DNA of 64,000 nt from an uncultured Bacilli bacterium (lineage in GTDB: Bacteria > Bacillota_I > Bacilli_A > RF39 > UBA660), in the NCBI GenBank assembly GCA_934085565.1, contig CAKOHG010000002.1:124001-188000 (forward strand), written 5' to 3'. The translations under genes and the position numbers were made by a program. The notes below the pieces were generated by a model. The model was not told the DNA's origin. It searched no databases and saw only the letters and a program-made list of their open reading frames with translations. This document shows, in pieces, positions 1-8,609 of the stretch (position 1 is the stretch's first letter; each line of letters begins with the position of its first letter).

Positions 1-1293
1 GCTAGCAAGAGGAAGAGTGAGTCCTTTCATAGAAGTATCTTCATCTGTGATGGCTTTAATTTTTAACTTAAAAAGTCCCAGTGAAAAAATTTTTTTATTA
101 GCAAAGATAAAGTTTGTTAAAGAAGGCAATGTTTGAAGTTCTTCTTCAGTAAAATTATTACTTGTAATTGTTGCCGTAGTAGAGTTAAAAGTTCCAGAAA
201 TTGTCGCCGTTTCATTTTCTTTATACCAAGCATAAGTCGGTAGAGTTGTGGTGGATATCAAACTATCTAAAGCAATAGCATTATCAAATAGATTTATTCT
301 TGTAAAAGTAAAGGTAAAAGGAATACGAGCAGAGGTTCTAATAACATTAGCAGTCGTGTTATAAAGGACGATTTCTTTTGGATTATTTAAATTAAAAGAA
401 GCTGAAGAAGAATTAAAGTAGATATTGTAGTTACTAGTATTAATACCTGTGAAATTATTTATAATTTTTAAAGTGGTATTACTTTCCAAAGTAAGTGAGC
501 CATAACTATACCAAGTAGGATAACTTCCGTTAGAGGCGGTTTGGGTTAAAATAAAAGTGGCATTGGTATCTAGAAGAGTTGTGCCAGTTCCGAAAGTTCC
601 AAAAGCCATTCCATTTGCAGAAGTGACTGAAAAATAAGCATTGCTTAAAACTGAAAAAGTTAAAGCATTCGTTCCGTAAATGAGTTCTCTATTTTCGCTG
701 GTAAAAGTGACATGGGCATTTTCAAGTATTTTTAAATAAGGATTAGTATTTCGAAACCAAAAGGCAGAATTACTTTTTGATTTGTGAAGAAAAGTTGAAT
801 TACCTCCAATTTCTACACGATTACATTCAGCGATTTCGTTTCCTGTGGTTAATGAAGTGTCATTGATTGTTACATCGACATCAATAAATCTGGTAATACC
901 ATTTGCATTAAAAGATATTTGAGGACCGATATAAGTGATATTTTTATATTCGGTAATAACACTATTGTAGCTAGCACTTTCCGGAACATAAAGAATACCA
1001 TAATAATTATTACCAGTAATATTCATATTGCAAACAGTCACCTTATTATTTTTTTGATTTATTTGAATGGTATCTCCAGTAGCAAGTGTTTTTTTATCTT
1101 CAAAATTGTGTCTAACATTTTCATAAGTACCGTCAATGGTGATGTTAAGTTTGGTGCTTGGTAGAGTAATTCCATTTTCTAATGTAATGTCGGCACCTAA
1201 GTAAACATAAGTATAATTATTATTTTGCTCTAAGGCTGTTTTAAGTTCGGCATAACTAAAAACAACAACCGTATTGTCATTTATGATTTGCAT
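1..1293 (-). CDS. Beta-helix / pectate-lyase-like adhesin-type protein, 3' end outside window
   Basis: The minus strand is open for 431 codons from an ATG at 1293 to the window edge, preceded by an AGGTGAT ribosome-binding site. The product starts with a segment resembling the opening of pectate-lyase-like adhesive domains (a residue run like SYAELKTALEQ, then YVYLGADITLENGI). It continues as Asn/Thr/Ser-rich short strands with repeated T-F, N-A and I-N-pattern rungs, as expected for a right-handed parallel beta-helix. No signal peptide is visible at this start, which is odd for a surface protein. The C-terminus, where a membrane or wall anchor would sit, lies outside the window. A surface or adhesive role is inferred from the fold-like pattern only. 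Confidence 0.65.
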   Translation of the reverse strand, partial: MQIINDNTVVVFSYAELKTALEQNNNYTYVYLGADITLENGITLPSTKLNITIDGTYENVRHNFEDKKTLATGDTIQINQKNNKVTVCNMNITGNNYYGILYVPESASYNSVITEYKNITYIGPQISFNANGITRFIDVDVTINDTSLTTGNEIAECNRVEIGGNSTFLHKSKSNSAFWFRNTNPYLKILENAHVTFTSENRELIYGTNALTFSVLSNAYFSVTSANGMAFGTFGTGTTLLDTNATFILTQTASNGSYPTWYSYGSLTLESNTTLKIINNFTGINTSNYNIYFNSSSASFNLNNPKEIVLYNTTANVIRTSARIPFTFTFTRINLFDNAIALDSLISTTTLPTYAWYKENETATISGTFNSTTATITSNNFTEEELQTLPSLTNFIFANKKIFSLGLFKLKIKAITDEDTSMKGLTLPLAS

Positions 1294-1330
1294 AAGATCA
1301 CCTGTTATATTTTATGAATTTTGAAAAGAA

Positions 1331-1339
1331 TGGTATAAT
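1331..1339 (+). promoter_or_regulatory. Extended -10 promoter for histidine phosphatase gene
   Basis: TGG followed directly by TATAAT at 1334-1339 forms an extended -10 element. A weak -35 (TTTATG, 1311-1316) sits 17 bases upstream. The next gene starts about 34 bases downstream. Confidence 0.6.
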
Positions 1340-1372
1340 GAAACCAACTATAACATAGAATGAGAGGGTATT

Positions 1373-1900
1373 ATGAAAGTTTATATAATAAGACATGGTG
1401 AAGTTTTACATAATCGTTTAAAAATATACGATTCAAGTGATGAAGAATTAACAGATTTAGGTATCGCTCAGGCTAAAGTGGCTAAAGATAAATTAAAAGA
1501 TATTTCTTTTGATGTCATTTATGCTTCTCCTTTAAAAAGAACGACACAAACCGCTCATTTAGTAAATGAAAATCATTATCCTGTTATTTTTGATGAAAGG
1601 CTAAGAGAACGAAACTGTGGTAACTTAAGTGGCAAACCTTTATCTTTTACAAATCGTGAAGAGTATTGGAATTACTATTCATTAGTAAATTATGCTGGTG
1701 AAGAAACGATGAAAAATTTTTTTGCAAGAGTTTTTTCTTTTATAGAAGATTTAAAAAAAGAAAATTTTCAGCAAGTTTTGATTGTTTTACATAGTGGTGT
1801 TTCTAAAGCTTTTAGTGCTTATTTTGAAGGTATACAAGATGGTTTATTTTTAAATCGAGGACTTAAAAATTGTGAAATTAAGATTTATAATCTAAAATAA
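1373..1900 (+). CDS. Histidine phosphatase family protein (phosphoglycerate mutase-like)
   Basis: A 175-residue protein with the branch 1 histidine phosphatase signature: the N-terminal RHGE motif (catalytic His near residue 8), the ASPLKRTTQTA motif carrying the second phosphate-binding Arg, and a late LHSGVSKAF segment carrying the second catalytic His. The family removes phosphate from small metabolites or proteins through a phospho-histidine intermediate; the substrate cannot be read from sequence. The ATG follows a GAGAGGG ribosome-binding site. It is a single-gene unit between the minus-strand adhesin-like gene and the sigma factor gene. Confidence 0.9.
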   Translation: MKVYIIRHGEVLHNRLKIYDSSDEELTDLGIAQAKVAKDKLKDISFDVIYASPLKRTTQTAHLVNENHYPVIFDERLRERNCGNLSGKPLSFTNREEYWNYYSLVNYAGEETMKNFFARVFSFIEDLKKENFQQVLIVLHSGVSKAFSAYFEGIQDGLFLNRGLKNCEIKIYNLK

Positions 1901-1984
1901 TTAATTTTCTTATGAGAAAAGTATGATGTTTTTAGATAAAAATAGACGTAAACTTTACAAAAGTTAAAAATAAGAAAAAAATAC

Positions 1985-2013
1985 TTGTCAAAAAAAGTCG
2001 AATGTGGTATCTT
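1985..2013 (+). promoter_or_regulatory. Sigma-A-type promoter of the sigma factor gene
   Basis: TTGTCA (1985-1990) and TATCTT (2008-2013) are separated by exactly 17 bases. The inferred transcript begins near 2020, just where a perfect 9-bp hairpin (2022-2049) starts. Confidence 0.7.
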
Positions 2014-2021
2014 CTAGGTGT

Positions 2022-2049
2022 GAAAAAAGAACGCTGTATCTCTTTTTTC
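2022..2049 (+). promoter_or_regulatory. Leader hairpin, terminator-like, before sigma factor gene
   Basis: GAAAAAAGA (2022-2030) pairs perfectly with TCTTTTTTC (2041-2049) around a 10-base loop, followed by TTTT. It lies at the predicted 5' end of the transcript, 35 bases before the start codon. It could stabilise the 5' end or act as a weak attenuator; its function is not shown by sequence alone. Confidence 0.45.
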
Positions 2050-2083
2050 TTTTGGTAGTATGTAGTTAGAAAGGACGAAAATT

Positions 2084-2782
2084 TTGAAAAATGCATATTG
2101 CTTTATCGATAGAGAGCAATGCAGTACTTTATCAAAAGAAGAAGAAGTAAATTTATTAGAAAGAATTGAAATGGGCGATAGTGAAGCCAGAGAAGAATTT
2201 ATTGAGCGTAATATTGGTCTGGTTATCTTTTGTGTTAACACCCGTTTCAAAGCTAGTTATGAGGAAAGTAAAGATTTGGTTTCGACAGGATTCATTGGTC
2301 TTATTAAGGCGGTGAATACTTTTGATCGTCATAAAGAAATTAAATTTGCTACCTATGCCATTCGTTGCATTTATAATGAAATAGCAATGTATTTAAGAAG
2401 CAGTCAAAAAAGATATTTAGAATGTAGTTATGATAGCACTTTATCTAATGATAAGGACGGTAATACTTTAACTATATTGGATACCTTAGAAGACAAAAAT
2501 AAAAATATTGAGATGGATTATCAAGAAAAGTCTGTTTCTAATATTATTCGAGAAAAATTAAAACTTTTAAAAGAGGAAGACCGAAGACTTATTGAGCTTT
2601 ATTTTGGTTTTGATAGTGAACATCGTTACAATCAACAAGAATTGGCAGCTCTATTTCATTTATCGCAATCATATGTTTCTCGAAAACTTAAAGCGGCGGT
2701 TAAGAAAATGGAACTTATCCTCATTCGAGATAACGTCATTGAAAAGCATACTCGCCATCTTTCTAAAGGTGTTAAATACTAA
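2084..2782 (+). CDS. RNA polymerase sigma factor, SigE/SigK (sporulation) type
   Basis: A 232-residue sigma-70 family factor. Region 2 spans roughly residues 25-100 and closely follows the SigE/SigK pattern (KEEEVNLLERIEMGDSEARE, then GFIGLIKAVNTFD, FATYAIRCIYNEI and AMYLR). Region 4 with its helix-turn-helix (QQELAALFHLSQSYVSRKLK) lies near residues 185-210. The length fits SigE or SigK (about 240 residues). It lacks the long N-terminal pro-sequence of SigE. The start is TTG, chosen because AGAAAGGA lies 9 bases upstream. In spore formers this group drives mother-cell genes; whether this organism sporulates is not shown here. It stands alone, with its own promoter. Confidence 0.88.
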   Translation: MKNAYCFIDREQCSTLSKEEEVNLLERIEMGDSEAREEFIERNIGLVIFCVNTRFKASYEESKDLVSTGFIGLIKAVNTFDRHKEIKFATYAIRCIYNEIAMYLRSSQKRYLECSYDSTLSNDKDGNTLTILDTLEDKNKNIEMDYQEKSVSNIIREKLKLLKEEDRRLIELYFGFDSEHRYNQQELAALFHLSQSYVSRKLKAAVKKMELILIRDNVIEKHTRHLSKGVKY

Positions 2783-2808
2783 ACAATTTGTTATTTACAT
2801 TCCTAAAA

Positions 2809-2814
2809 TATAAT
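2809..2814 (+). promoter_or_regulatory. -10 element of the rpsF-ssb-rpsR operon
   Basis: A perfect TATAAT lies 82 bases before rpsF. The best -35 is TTGTTA (2788-2793) with a short 15-base spacer. The leader contains a GAGTAA/TTACTC hairpin (2830-2845) and a GCTTTTTT/AAAAAAGC hairpin (2849-2869). Confidence 0.55.
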
Positions 2815-2895
2815 GCTACAATAACTTACGAGTAAGCGATTACTCCTTGCTTTTTTTTAGTAAAAAAGCCATTAGACCATAAGGAGGTGTAGAAA

Positions 2896-3186
2896 ATGAA
2901 CAAATACGAAATCATGTTTATTGTTAAATCTACTATGGAAAGCGCAGATGTTAAAAAATGTGCTGAAACTTTTAAGAAACTTGTTGAAGATTTAAAAGGA
3001 AAAGTAGTAGAATACAAAGAACTTGGTAGCAAAAAACTTGCTTATCCTATTAATAAAGAATTAAACGGATATTATTTTGTTATGCAAGTTGAAGCTGACA
3101 AAGATATCATTAATGAATTTGACCGTAAAATTCGTTTAGATGAAAATGTTTTAAGACATTTAATTATTCGTTTAGATGAGGAGTAA
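2896..3186 (+). CDS. rpsF: 30S ribosomal protein S6
   Basis: A 96-residue protein of the normal S6 length. It starts MNKYEIMFIVKSTM, has the conserved KLAYPINKELNGYYF segment and ends VLRHLIIRLDEE. S6 forms a dimer with S18 on the 30S platform. The ribosome-binding site is a strong AAGGAGGTG. It is first in the rpsF-ssb-rpsR operon, the usual order in Bacillota, with only 5 bases to ssb. Confidence 0.98.
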   Translation: MNKYEIMFIVKSTMESADVKKCAETFKKLVEDLKGKVVEYKELGSKKLAYPINKELNGYYFVMQVEADKDIINEFDRKIRLDENVLRHLIIRLDEE

Positions 3187-3191
3187 GAAAT

Positions 3192-3674
3192 ATGAATAAG
3201 GTTATTTTAATTGGAAGACTTGCTAGAGATCCTGAAATGAGAACAACAAGTTCAGGTGTTTCCGTTACAAGATTTACGGTAGCTGTTTCAAGACCATTTA
3301 CAGGTCAAGGAACACAACCACAAACAGATTTTATTAGTTGTATTGCATGGCGTAGACAAGCTGAAAATATTGCTAAATATTGTACTAAAGGCTCTCAAGT
3401 TGCTGTTGATGGAAGAATCCAAACAGGAAGCTATGATGGTCAAGATGGACAAAGACATTATACAACAGACATTGTTGCGGATAACGTAACTTTCTTAGGC
3501 AGTCGTAATGCTGGTGATACTTCATCAAGTTATGGACAATCTAGTGCAAGTTATCAAGACGGAATGCCTTCATATAATGAACCTCAAGGAATGCCATCAA
3601 GTGATATGAGTGAAGATCCATTCAAAGATTTTGGAGAAGAAGTAGCTTTATCTGATGATGACTTACCATTCTAG
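3192..3674 (+). CDS. ssb: Single-stranded DNA-binding protein
   Basis: A 160-residue SSB. The N-terminal OB fold (residues 1-105) carries the family hallmarks [31 protein letters not shown] and a GRIQTGSYD segment. A Gly/Ser/Gln-rich linker follows, and the protein ends in the acidic DDDLPF tip that docks partner proteins at replication and repair sites. It lies between rpsF and rpsR, as is standard for Bacillota. Confidence 0.98.
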   Translation: MNKVILIGRLARDPEMRTTSSGVSVTRFTVAVSRPFTGQGTQPQTDFISCIAWRRQAENIAKYCTKGSQVAVDGRIQTGSYDGQDGQRHYTTDIVADNVTFLGSRNAGDTSSSYGQSSASYQDGMPSYNEPQGMPSSDMSEDPFKDFGEEVALSDDDLPF

Positions 3675-3691
3675 GAAAGGAGAGTTTATTT

Positions 3692-3907
3692 ATGGCAGAA
3701 TTTAGAAGAAAAAAGAAAAAAATTTGTCAAATGTGTGCTGGTAAAAGTGTTGACTATAAAGATGTTATGATTATTAACAAATATATTAGTGATAAAGGAA
3801 AAATTTTACCAAGACGTATGACTGGTGCTTGTGCTAAACACCAAAGACATATCGCTGAACAAATTAAATATGCAAGATTTATGGCTTTAATACCATACGT
3901 TAAATAA
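3692..3907 (+). CDS. rpsR: 30S ribosomal protein S18, zinc-binding form
   Basis: A 71-residue S18 with a central [18 protein letters not shown] segment and C-terminal [11 protein letters not shown] CxxC near residues 13-16 and a later CAKH give a possible four-ligand zinc site, the C+ form; many S18 proteins lack it. Its ribosome-binding site is GAAAGGAG. The gene ends 1 base before an intrinsic terminator, so it closes the rpsF operon. Confidence 0.97.
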   Translation: MAEFRRKKKKICQMCAGKSVDYKDVMIINKYISDKGKILPRRMTGACAKHQRHIAEQIKYARFMALIPYVK

Positions 3908-3937
3908 AACATTTCATTTTTAGAAATGTTTTTTTTT
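3908..3937 (+). terminator. Intrinsic terminator after rpsR
   Basis: AACATTTC and GAAATGTT pair over 8 bp around a 7-base loop, followed by seven T. Confidence 0.9.
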
Positions 3938-3985
3938 AACTCAATTAATGTTATAATATGAAAGCAAAAGAAAGCGGTGAGAAAA

Positions 3986-4426
3986 ATGAAAGTAATTTTA
4001 TTACAAGATGTCAAAGGACAAGGAAAGAAAAATGATGTGATTAATGTTAGTGATGGCTATGGAACTAATTACTTAATCAAAAGAGGTTTAGCCGTATTAG
4101 AAACTAAAAAAAGTAAGGAACTTTTAGATCAAAGTTTATTAGAACAACATTTAGAGGAAGAAGAAAAAATAGCAGAATGTCAAAAAATAGCTGCGGAATT
4201 AAAAAATAAAAAAATGAAATTCCAAGTTAAAACAGGTAAAGAAGACCGTGTTTTTGGAATGATATCTACCAAACAAATTAGTGATGAATTTAAAAAAATG
4301 GGTTACAACATTGATAAAAAATGTATTAAATTAGATCATCCTTTAGATTCACTTGGTGTTCATGAAGTAACCATTGAACTTCATAAAAAAGTAGTTATTA
4401 AATATTCTATAACTCTTACAAAATAA
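3986..4426 (+). CDS. rplI: 50S ribosomal protein L9
   Basis: A 146-residue L9. The N-terminal domain starts [17 protein letters not shown] and includes [13 protein letters not shown]. It is joined by a long charged helix to a C-terminal domain with the [15 protein letters not shown] motif. The ATG at 3986 is preferred to an in-frame GTG at 3977, because GGTGAG (3976-3981) serves as the ribosome-binding site. A TATAAT -10 lies at 3952-3957. It is followed after 21 bases by dnaB, a pairing typical of Bacillota. Confidence 0.97.
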   Translation: MKVILLQDVKGQGKKNDVINVSDGYGTNYLIKRGLAVLETKKSKELLDQSLLEQHLEEEEKIAECQKIAAELKNKKMKFQVKTGKEDRVFGMISTKQISDEFKKMGYNIDKKCIKLDHPLDSLGVHEVTIELHKKVVIKYSITLTK

Positions 4427-4447
4427 TTAAAGAAAGGAAGTGTTTTT

Positions 4448-5800
4448 ATGGCTGCAAGAAATATGCCTCAAAATATTGAAGCAGAAATGAGTGTTCTAGG
4501 TGTCCCATTTCTTAATCCATATGCTATGGAAAAAATAACAGAAAATTTAACTGAAGATATGTTTTTTGTAGACGCGCATAGGAAAATATATAATGCTCTT
4601 GTTAGCCTTTATAAAGAAAACGTTCCTATTGATATTACAACAGTAAAAAATGAACTGGATAAACAAAAAAACTTAAATGCTATTGGAGGTATAGACTATT
4701 TAAGTGAAGTTATTGATTCTGTAGCTACAAGTGGTAATTTAGATTATTATATTGAAATAGTGAAAGAAAAAGCAACAAGAAGAAAACTAATTGATACCGC
4801 GACAGATATTATCACCAATGCTTATAATGAAGAAGATGACTTAACTAAACTTTTAGATCAATCAGAGCAAAAATTAACACAAGTAGCAAGGGCTCGTAAA
4901 ACAAGTGAGTTTAAACCTATTTCAGTTGCTTTACATGAAGCTCATGAAAACTTAGAAAGATTAAGTCAAAACAAAACGGCTGTAACAGGTATTCCAAGTG
5001 GTTTTCCTGATTTAGACCGGGCTACCTCTGGTTTTCATGAGGGGGAACTTATTATTTTAGCGGCTCGTCCAGGTATGGGAAAAACAGCTTTTGCCCTTAA
5101 CATCGCGACAAACGCCGCCATGAAAACCGATAAAAATGTTGCTATATTTAACTTAGAAATGAGTGCGGAACAACTCGTTAACCGTATGATAAGTGCTGTT
5201 GGGCAAATTGAAGGTGAAAAGCTAAAAACCGGTATGTTAAACGATAATGATTGGAAAAGATACACAGAAGCCATGAGTGAACTTGCGGATACCAACATTT
5301 ATATCGAAGATGACGCGAGTGTTACTTCTTCTGAAATCAAAGCGAAATGTCGTCGTCTTGCTGCAAGTCCAAAAGGTTTAGGACTAGTTGTTATTGACTA
5401 CTTACAGTTAGTTACGACGGGCGGTCGGGTAGAATCAAGACAAGTCGAGGTTTCTGAAATTTCTCGTGCCTTTAAAACAATGGCTATGGAACTTAAAGTG
5501 CCTGTTATTGCTTTAGCGCAGCTTTCCAGAAATGCTGAAAGAAGAGAATCTAACCAACCAAGACTTGCCGATTTACGTGAGTCCGGTTCTATCGAACAAG
5601 ACGCAGACCTTGTAATGTTTTTAAATCGTCAAGATTATTTTGAAAATAAAACCGCAGATAACAAACAGACTATTGTTCCTGTTGATGTTATTATTGCGAA
5701 ACATCGTCGTGGTAGTACCGGCTTGTTTCAAATTTTATTTGAACTTAATAAAAGCTGTTTCAAACCATATTCTCCTATTGATGAAAATTCATTTAGTTAA
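4448..5800 (+). CDS. dnaB: Replicative DNA helicase DnaB
   Basis: A 450-residue hexameric helicase that unwinds the replication fork. The N-terminal DnaB domain (residues about 5-105) starts MPQNIEAEMSVLG. The RecA-like ATPase core has Walker A (ARPGMGKTAFALN, near residue 207), a Walker B region ending VVIDYLQL, and the LRESGSIEQDADLVMFLNR segment. The name is dnaC in the B. subtilis nomenclature. It shares an operon with rplI. The usual SVLGALLL motif reads SVLGVPFL here, a mild divergence. Confidence 0.97.
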   Translation: MAARNMPQNIEAEMSVLGVPFLNPYAMEKITENLTEDMFFVDAHRKIYNALVSLYKENVPIDITTVKNELDKQKNLNAIGGIDYLSEVIDSVATSGNLDYYIEIVKEKATRRKLIDTATDIITNAYNEEDDLTKLLDQSEQKLTQVARARKTSEFKPISVALHEAHENLERLSQNKTAVTGIPSGFPDLDRATSGFHEGELIILAARPGMGKTAFALNIATNAAMKTDKNVAIFNLEMSAEQLVNRMISAVGQIEGEKLKTGMLNDNDWKRYTEAMSELADTNIYIEDDASVTSSEIKAKCRRLAASPKGLGLVVIDYLQLVTTGGRVESRQVEVSEISRAFKTMAMELKVPVIALAQLSRNAERRESNQPRLADLRESGSIEQDADLVMFLNRQDYFENKTADNKQTIVPVDVIIAKHRRGSTGLFQILFELNKSCFKPYSPIDENSFS

Positions 5801-5809
5801 TCATTTACT

Positions 5810-5838
5810 TTGTAAAGTATCAAAAAATATGTTAGTAT
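5810..5838 (+). promoter_or_regulatory. Promoter of the M23 peptidase operon
   Basis: TTGTAA (5810-5815) and TAGTAT (5833-5838) are 17 bases apart. The -35 lies inside a short inverted repeat, ACTTT-GT-AAAGT (5807-5818), which could be an operator. Confidence 0.55.
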
Positions 5839-5869
5839 GAAACTAAGATATAAAAAGGAAGGTATCATT

Positions 5870-7405
5870 ATGCAAAGAAAGAAAATTGCTGTTATAATTC
5901 TTAGCATTCTTACATTGTTAATAGTTGTTACAACAAGTTTAAATCATAAAAATGTCAACCCGCAAAGTGTATATCAAGTTTATTTAGATGGAGAGGTCAT
6001 CGGTCTTGTTAAAGATAAAGATGAACTTTTAAATTTGATTAATGATGAACAACAAGATATTAAAGATAAATATAAAGTTAATGAAGTTTATCCACCTAAC
6101 GGATTTAATATCGAAGAATATATTACTTATGATGATAATATTACCTCAGCAAGTAATGTATATAAAAAAATTCAAGAAAAAAGTGACTTTACTATCAAAG
6201 GTTATGTTATTACCATTACAAGAGCTAAAACTGAATCAGAAGCTGAGAAAGTAACTAAAATTTATGTCTTAGATGATCAAATATATTACGAAGCCGAACA
6301 AAACTTTATTCACGCTTTTGTCGATGAAGATACTTATAATGCTTACATTACTAATACTCAAAGTGAAATTAAAGATGTCGGTTCTATTATTAAACATATG
6401 GAATTTGGAGAAACGGTTACTGTAAAACAAGTTAATATTTCCACGAAAGAAAAAATATTTACAGACGCGGATGAACTTACTCAATATCTTTTATACGGAA
6501 CGACAGACGCGACTTCCACTTACACAGTTAAACAAGGAGATACTTTGGCGTCTATTGCTAGTGCTAGTAAATTAAATGTTCAAGAACTAATTATTGCTAA
6601 TCCTAAATTTAGAAGTTCTAATGCCGTCTTAGCAATTGGAGATAAAGTGAAAAATAGTTTAATTGACCCAATTTTAACTTTATATGAAGAGGTAAGAGTA
6701 ACCGAAGATATTGAACAAGCTTATACAAAGAAAACCGTAACGGATAACACCATGGCTTATAACACCACTAAAGTAACCCAAACAGGTATTACTGGTTTAG
6801 AGCGTGTTACCCAAGAAATAAGAATTATCAATGGTGAAAGAGCGCAAGACTCTAACGTTATTTCAAGTGTAACGATTCGTCAGTCAGTGGATGAGATTAC
6901 CTCGGTAGGTCCAAAATACACGCCAACAACGACATGGGGTTCCCAAGGGAAAAGTAATTCTGTTATCAACACGGGATTATCTTGGTCATGGCCAACGAAA
7001 ACACCATATATTATTACAACCGATTATGAATATCGTTGGGGTTCTTTCCATGACGCATTAGATATTTCTGGTACTGGTTTTGGTTCACCAATCTATGCGG
7101 CTCGTGCTGGTGAGGTTGTCGAAGTTTATACTTCATGTGCAAACTATGGTTGGTATGGCAGTATGTGTGGTGGCTCTTATGGAAACTATATTATTATTCG
7201 TCATGATAATAATTACTATACAATGTATGCCCATTTAAGAAGTGATTTATTAGTCTCTGTGGGTTCTACCGTTTCGCAAGGACAACAAATTGGCTATATG
7301 GGTAGTAGTGGTTCATCTACTGGAACCCATCTTCACTTTGGTTTCTCAGTAGGTTATCCACATCATGGAGGAACTTGGTATAGTCCATGGAGTTTGTACC
7401 GATGA
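5870..7405 (+). CDS. Membrane-anchored LysM/G5/M23 peptidoglycan endopeptidase
   Basis: A 511-residue cell-wall enzyme. One N-terminal membrane segment or uncleaved signal (residues about 5-24) is followed by an unassigned alpha/beta region, a LysM domain (about 217-262, TYTVKQGDTLASIA), a G5 domain (about 273-347) and a C-terminal M23 domain. The metal ligands are visible in HDALD and THLHFG, so the peptidase looks active. M23 enzymes cut peptidoglycan cross-links outside the cell. The ATG at 5870 is chosen for its AAGGAAGG ribosome-binding site; an upstream in-frame ATG at 5837 lacks one. The stop overlaps the walJ start (ATGA), so the genes are coupled. Confidence 0.92.
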   Translation: MQRKKIAVIILSILTLLIVVTTSLNHKNVNPQSVYQVYLDGEVIGLVKDKDELLNLINDEQQDIKDKYKVNEVYPPNGFNIEEYITYDDNITSASNVYKKIQEKSDFTIKGYVITITRAKTESEAEKVTKIYVLDDQIYYEAEQNFIHAFVDEDTYNAYITNTQSEIKDVGSIIKHMEFGETVTVKQVNISTKEKIFTDADELTQYLLYGTTDATSTYTVKQGDTLASIASASKLNVQELIIANPKFRSSNAVLAIGDKVKNSLIDPILTLYEEVRVTEDIEQAYTKKTVTDNTMAYNTTKVTQTGITGLERVTQEIRIINGERAQDSNVISSVTIRQSVDEITSVGPKYTPTTTWGSQGKSNSVINTGLSWSWPTKTPYIITTDYEYRWGSFHDALDISGTGFGSPIYAARAGEVVEVYTSCANYGWYGSMCGGSYGNYIIIRHDNNYYTMYAHLRSDLLVSVGSTVSQGQQIGYMGSSGSSTGTHLHFGFSVGYPHHGGTWYSPWSLYR

Positions 7406-8184
7406 AGGCATATGTTTTGGCAAGTGGGAGTGAAGGTAATTCTACCTTCTTTTCTCATAATAACTGTAATATTTTAATTGATATCGGTAAAAATGCGAAA
7501 TACATTAGTGAACACTTAAAAGAAATCAATGTCGAACCAGAAAAGATAGACGCGATTTTAATTAGTCATACTCATGATGACCATGTGACGGCTTTGAAAG
7601 TATTTTTAAAGAAAAATCATCCTAAAGTTTATATTACTGAAAAAATGTACTATGACTTAGAGTACTTAAAAGACTATGATAATTTAGTTATTTATGATGA
7701 TGATTTTTACATTGGTAACATTAAGGTGACTACGATAAAAACAAGTCACGATGTCTCAGATTCCAGAAATTTCATTCTTTCTTGGGATAATGAATCTTTA
7801 GTTTATTTAACTGACACGGGTTACTTAAATCGTAAATACTTTAGTCTTTTGGAAAATGCCAGTTTTTATCTTATAGAAAGCAACCATGATATAGAAATGC
7901 TTTTAAATGGACCTTATCCCAAATGGTTAAAGCAAAGAGTTTTAGGTACTTCGGGACACTTATCAAATAAAGATAGCAGTTTTTACTTAACAAAACTAGT
8001 AGGAGAAAAAACTAAAAAAATAGTCCTTATGCATTTATCACATACTAATAATACCGAAGAAAAAGCTTTAGAAACTTTAGAAGAAACATTTAAAGAATAC
8101 GAAAAAGAATTGCCACCTACTATTTGTGCTAAACAAAACTTTATCACGGAGGTTTTTGATGATAAAAATATTATGTCTCGGTAA
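7402..8184 (+). CDS. walJ: MBL-fold exonuclease/hydrolase WalJ (YycJ)
   Basis: A 260-residue metallo-beta-lactamase-fold protein with the SHTHDDH metal motif near residue 56. Its early ASGSEGNS sequence is characteristic of YycJ/WalJ. In Firmicutes WalJ is encoded with the WalRK wall-stress system and has been linked to coordinating wall synthesis and DNA replication. Here walRK is not adjacent; instead the gene is coupled to an M23 peptidase (4-base overlap) and to rlmH (26-base overlap). The ATG at 7402 is chosen because it gives the classic ATGA coupling. Confidence 0.9.
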   Translation: MKAYVLASGSEGNSTFFSHNNCNILIDIGKNAKYISEHLKEINVEPEKIDAILISHTHDDHVTALKVFLKKNHPKVYITEKMYYDLEYLKDYDNLVIYDDDFYIGNIKVTTIKTSHDVSDSRNFILSWDNESLVYLTDTGYLNRKYFSLLENASFYLIESNHDIEMLLNGPYPKWLKQRVLGTSGHLSNKDSSFYLTKLVGEKTKKIVLMHLSHTNNTEEKALETLEETFKEYEKELPPTICAKQNFITEVFDDKNIMSR

Positions 8185-8596
8185 AATAAAAGAACCTTAT
8201 TTAAATGATTTAATTGCCGATTATCAAAAAAGAATTTCCAAGTATCACCCTTTAGAAATTATTGAATTAAAAGATACAGGAAATATCGAAGAAGAAAAAA
8301 GAAGTCTTTTAAAACATATAAGTTCTAAAGATTATATCCTTACTTTAGAAATAGAAGGGGAAAAGCTAACAAGTGAAGCCTTTGCTTCTAAAATAGAAAA
8401 AACTTTTATTTATTACCCTAATATCACTTTTGTTATTGGAAGTTCTTTAGGACTTCATCCCGATATCAAAAAAATGAGTAATTTTGCTCTTTCTTTTTCT
8501 TCATTAACTTTTCCTCATGGACTTTTTAGAGGAATATTATTAGAACAAATTTATCGGGCATTTAAGATAATAAATCACGAAACATATCATAAGTAG
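8159..8596 (+). CDS. rlmH: 23S rRNA (pseudouridine1915-N3)-methyltransferase RlmH
   Basis: A 145-residue SPOUT-fold methyltransferase that methylates pseudouridine 1915 of 23S rRNA on assembled ribosomes. It starts MIKILCLGKIKEPYL and ends with the strongly conserved LLEQIYRAFKIIN and YHK tail. The SAM-binding knot region reads FVIGSSLGLH. Length is slightly short of the usual 155-159. The start at 8159 lies inside walJ and is preceded by CGGAGG. Confidence 0.94.
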   Translation: MIKILCLGKIKEPYLNDLIADYQKRISKYHPLEIIELKDTGNIEEEKRSLLKHISSKDYILTLEIEGEKLTSEAFASKIEKTFIYYPNITFVIGSSLGLHPDIKKMSNFALSFSSLTFPHGLFRGILLEQIYRAFKIINHETYHK

Positions 8597-8609
8597 GAAG
8601 GATGATAAA

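Noticed and set aside
919..1164. Open frame on the plus strand inside the adhesin-like gene
   Set aside because: It has no ribosome-binding site and lies antisense to a 431-codon open frame with one.
2815..2895. S6:S18-binding leader motif before rpsF
   Set aside because: Two hairpins are present but I cannot find the expected CCG-containing bulge.
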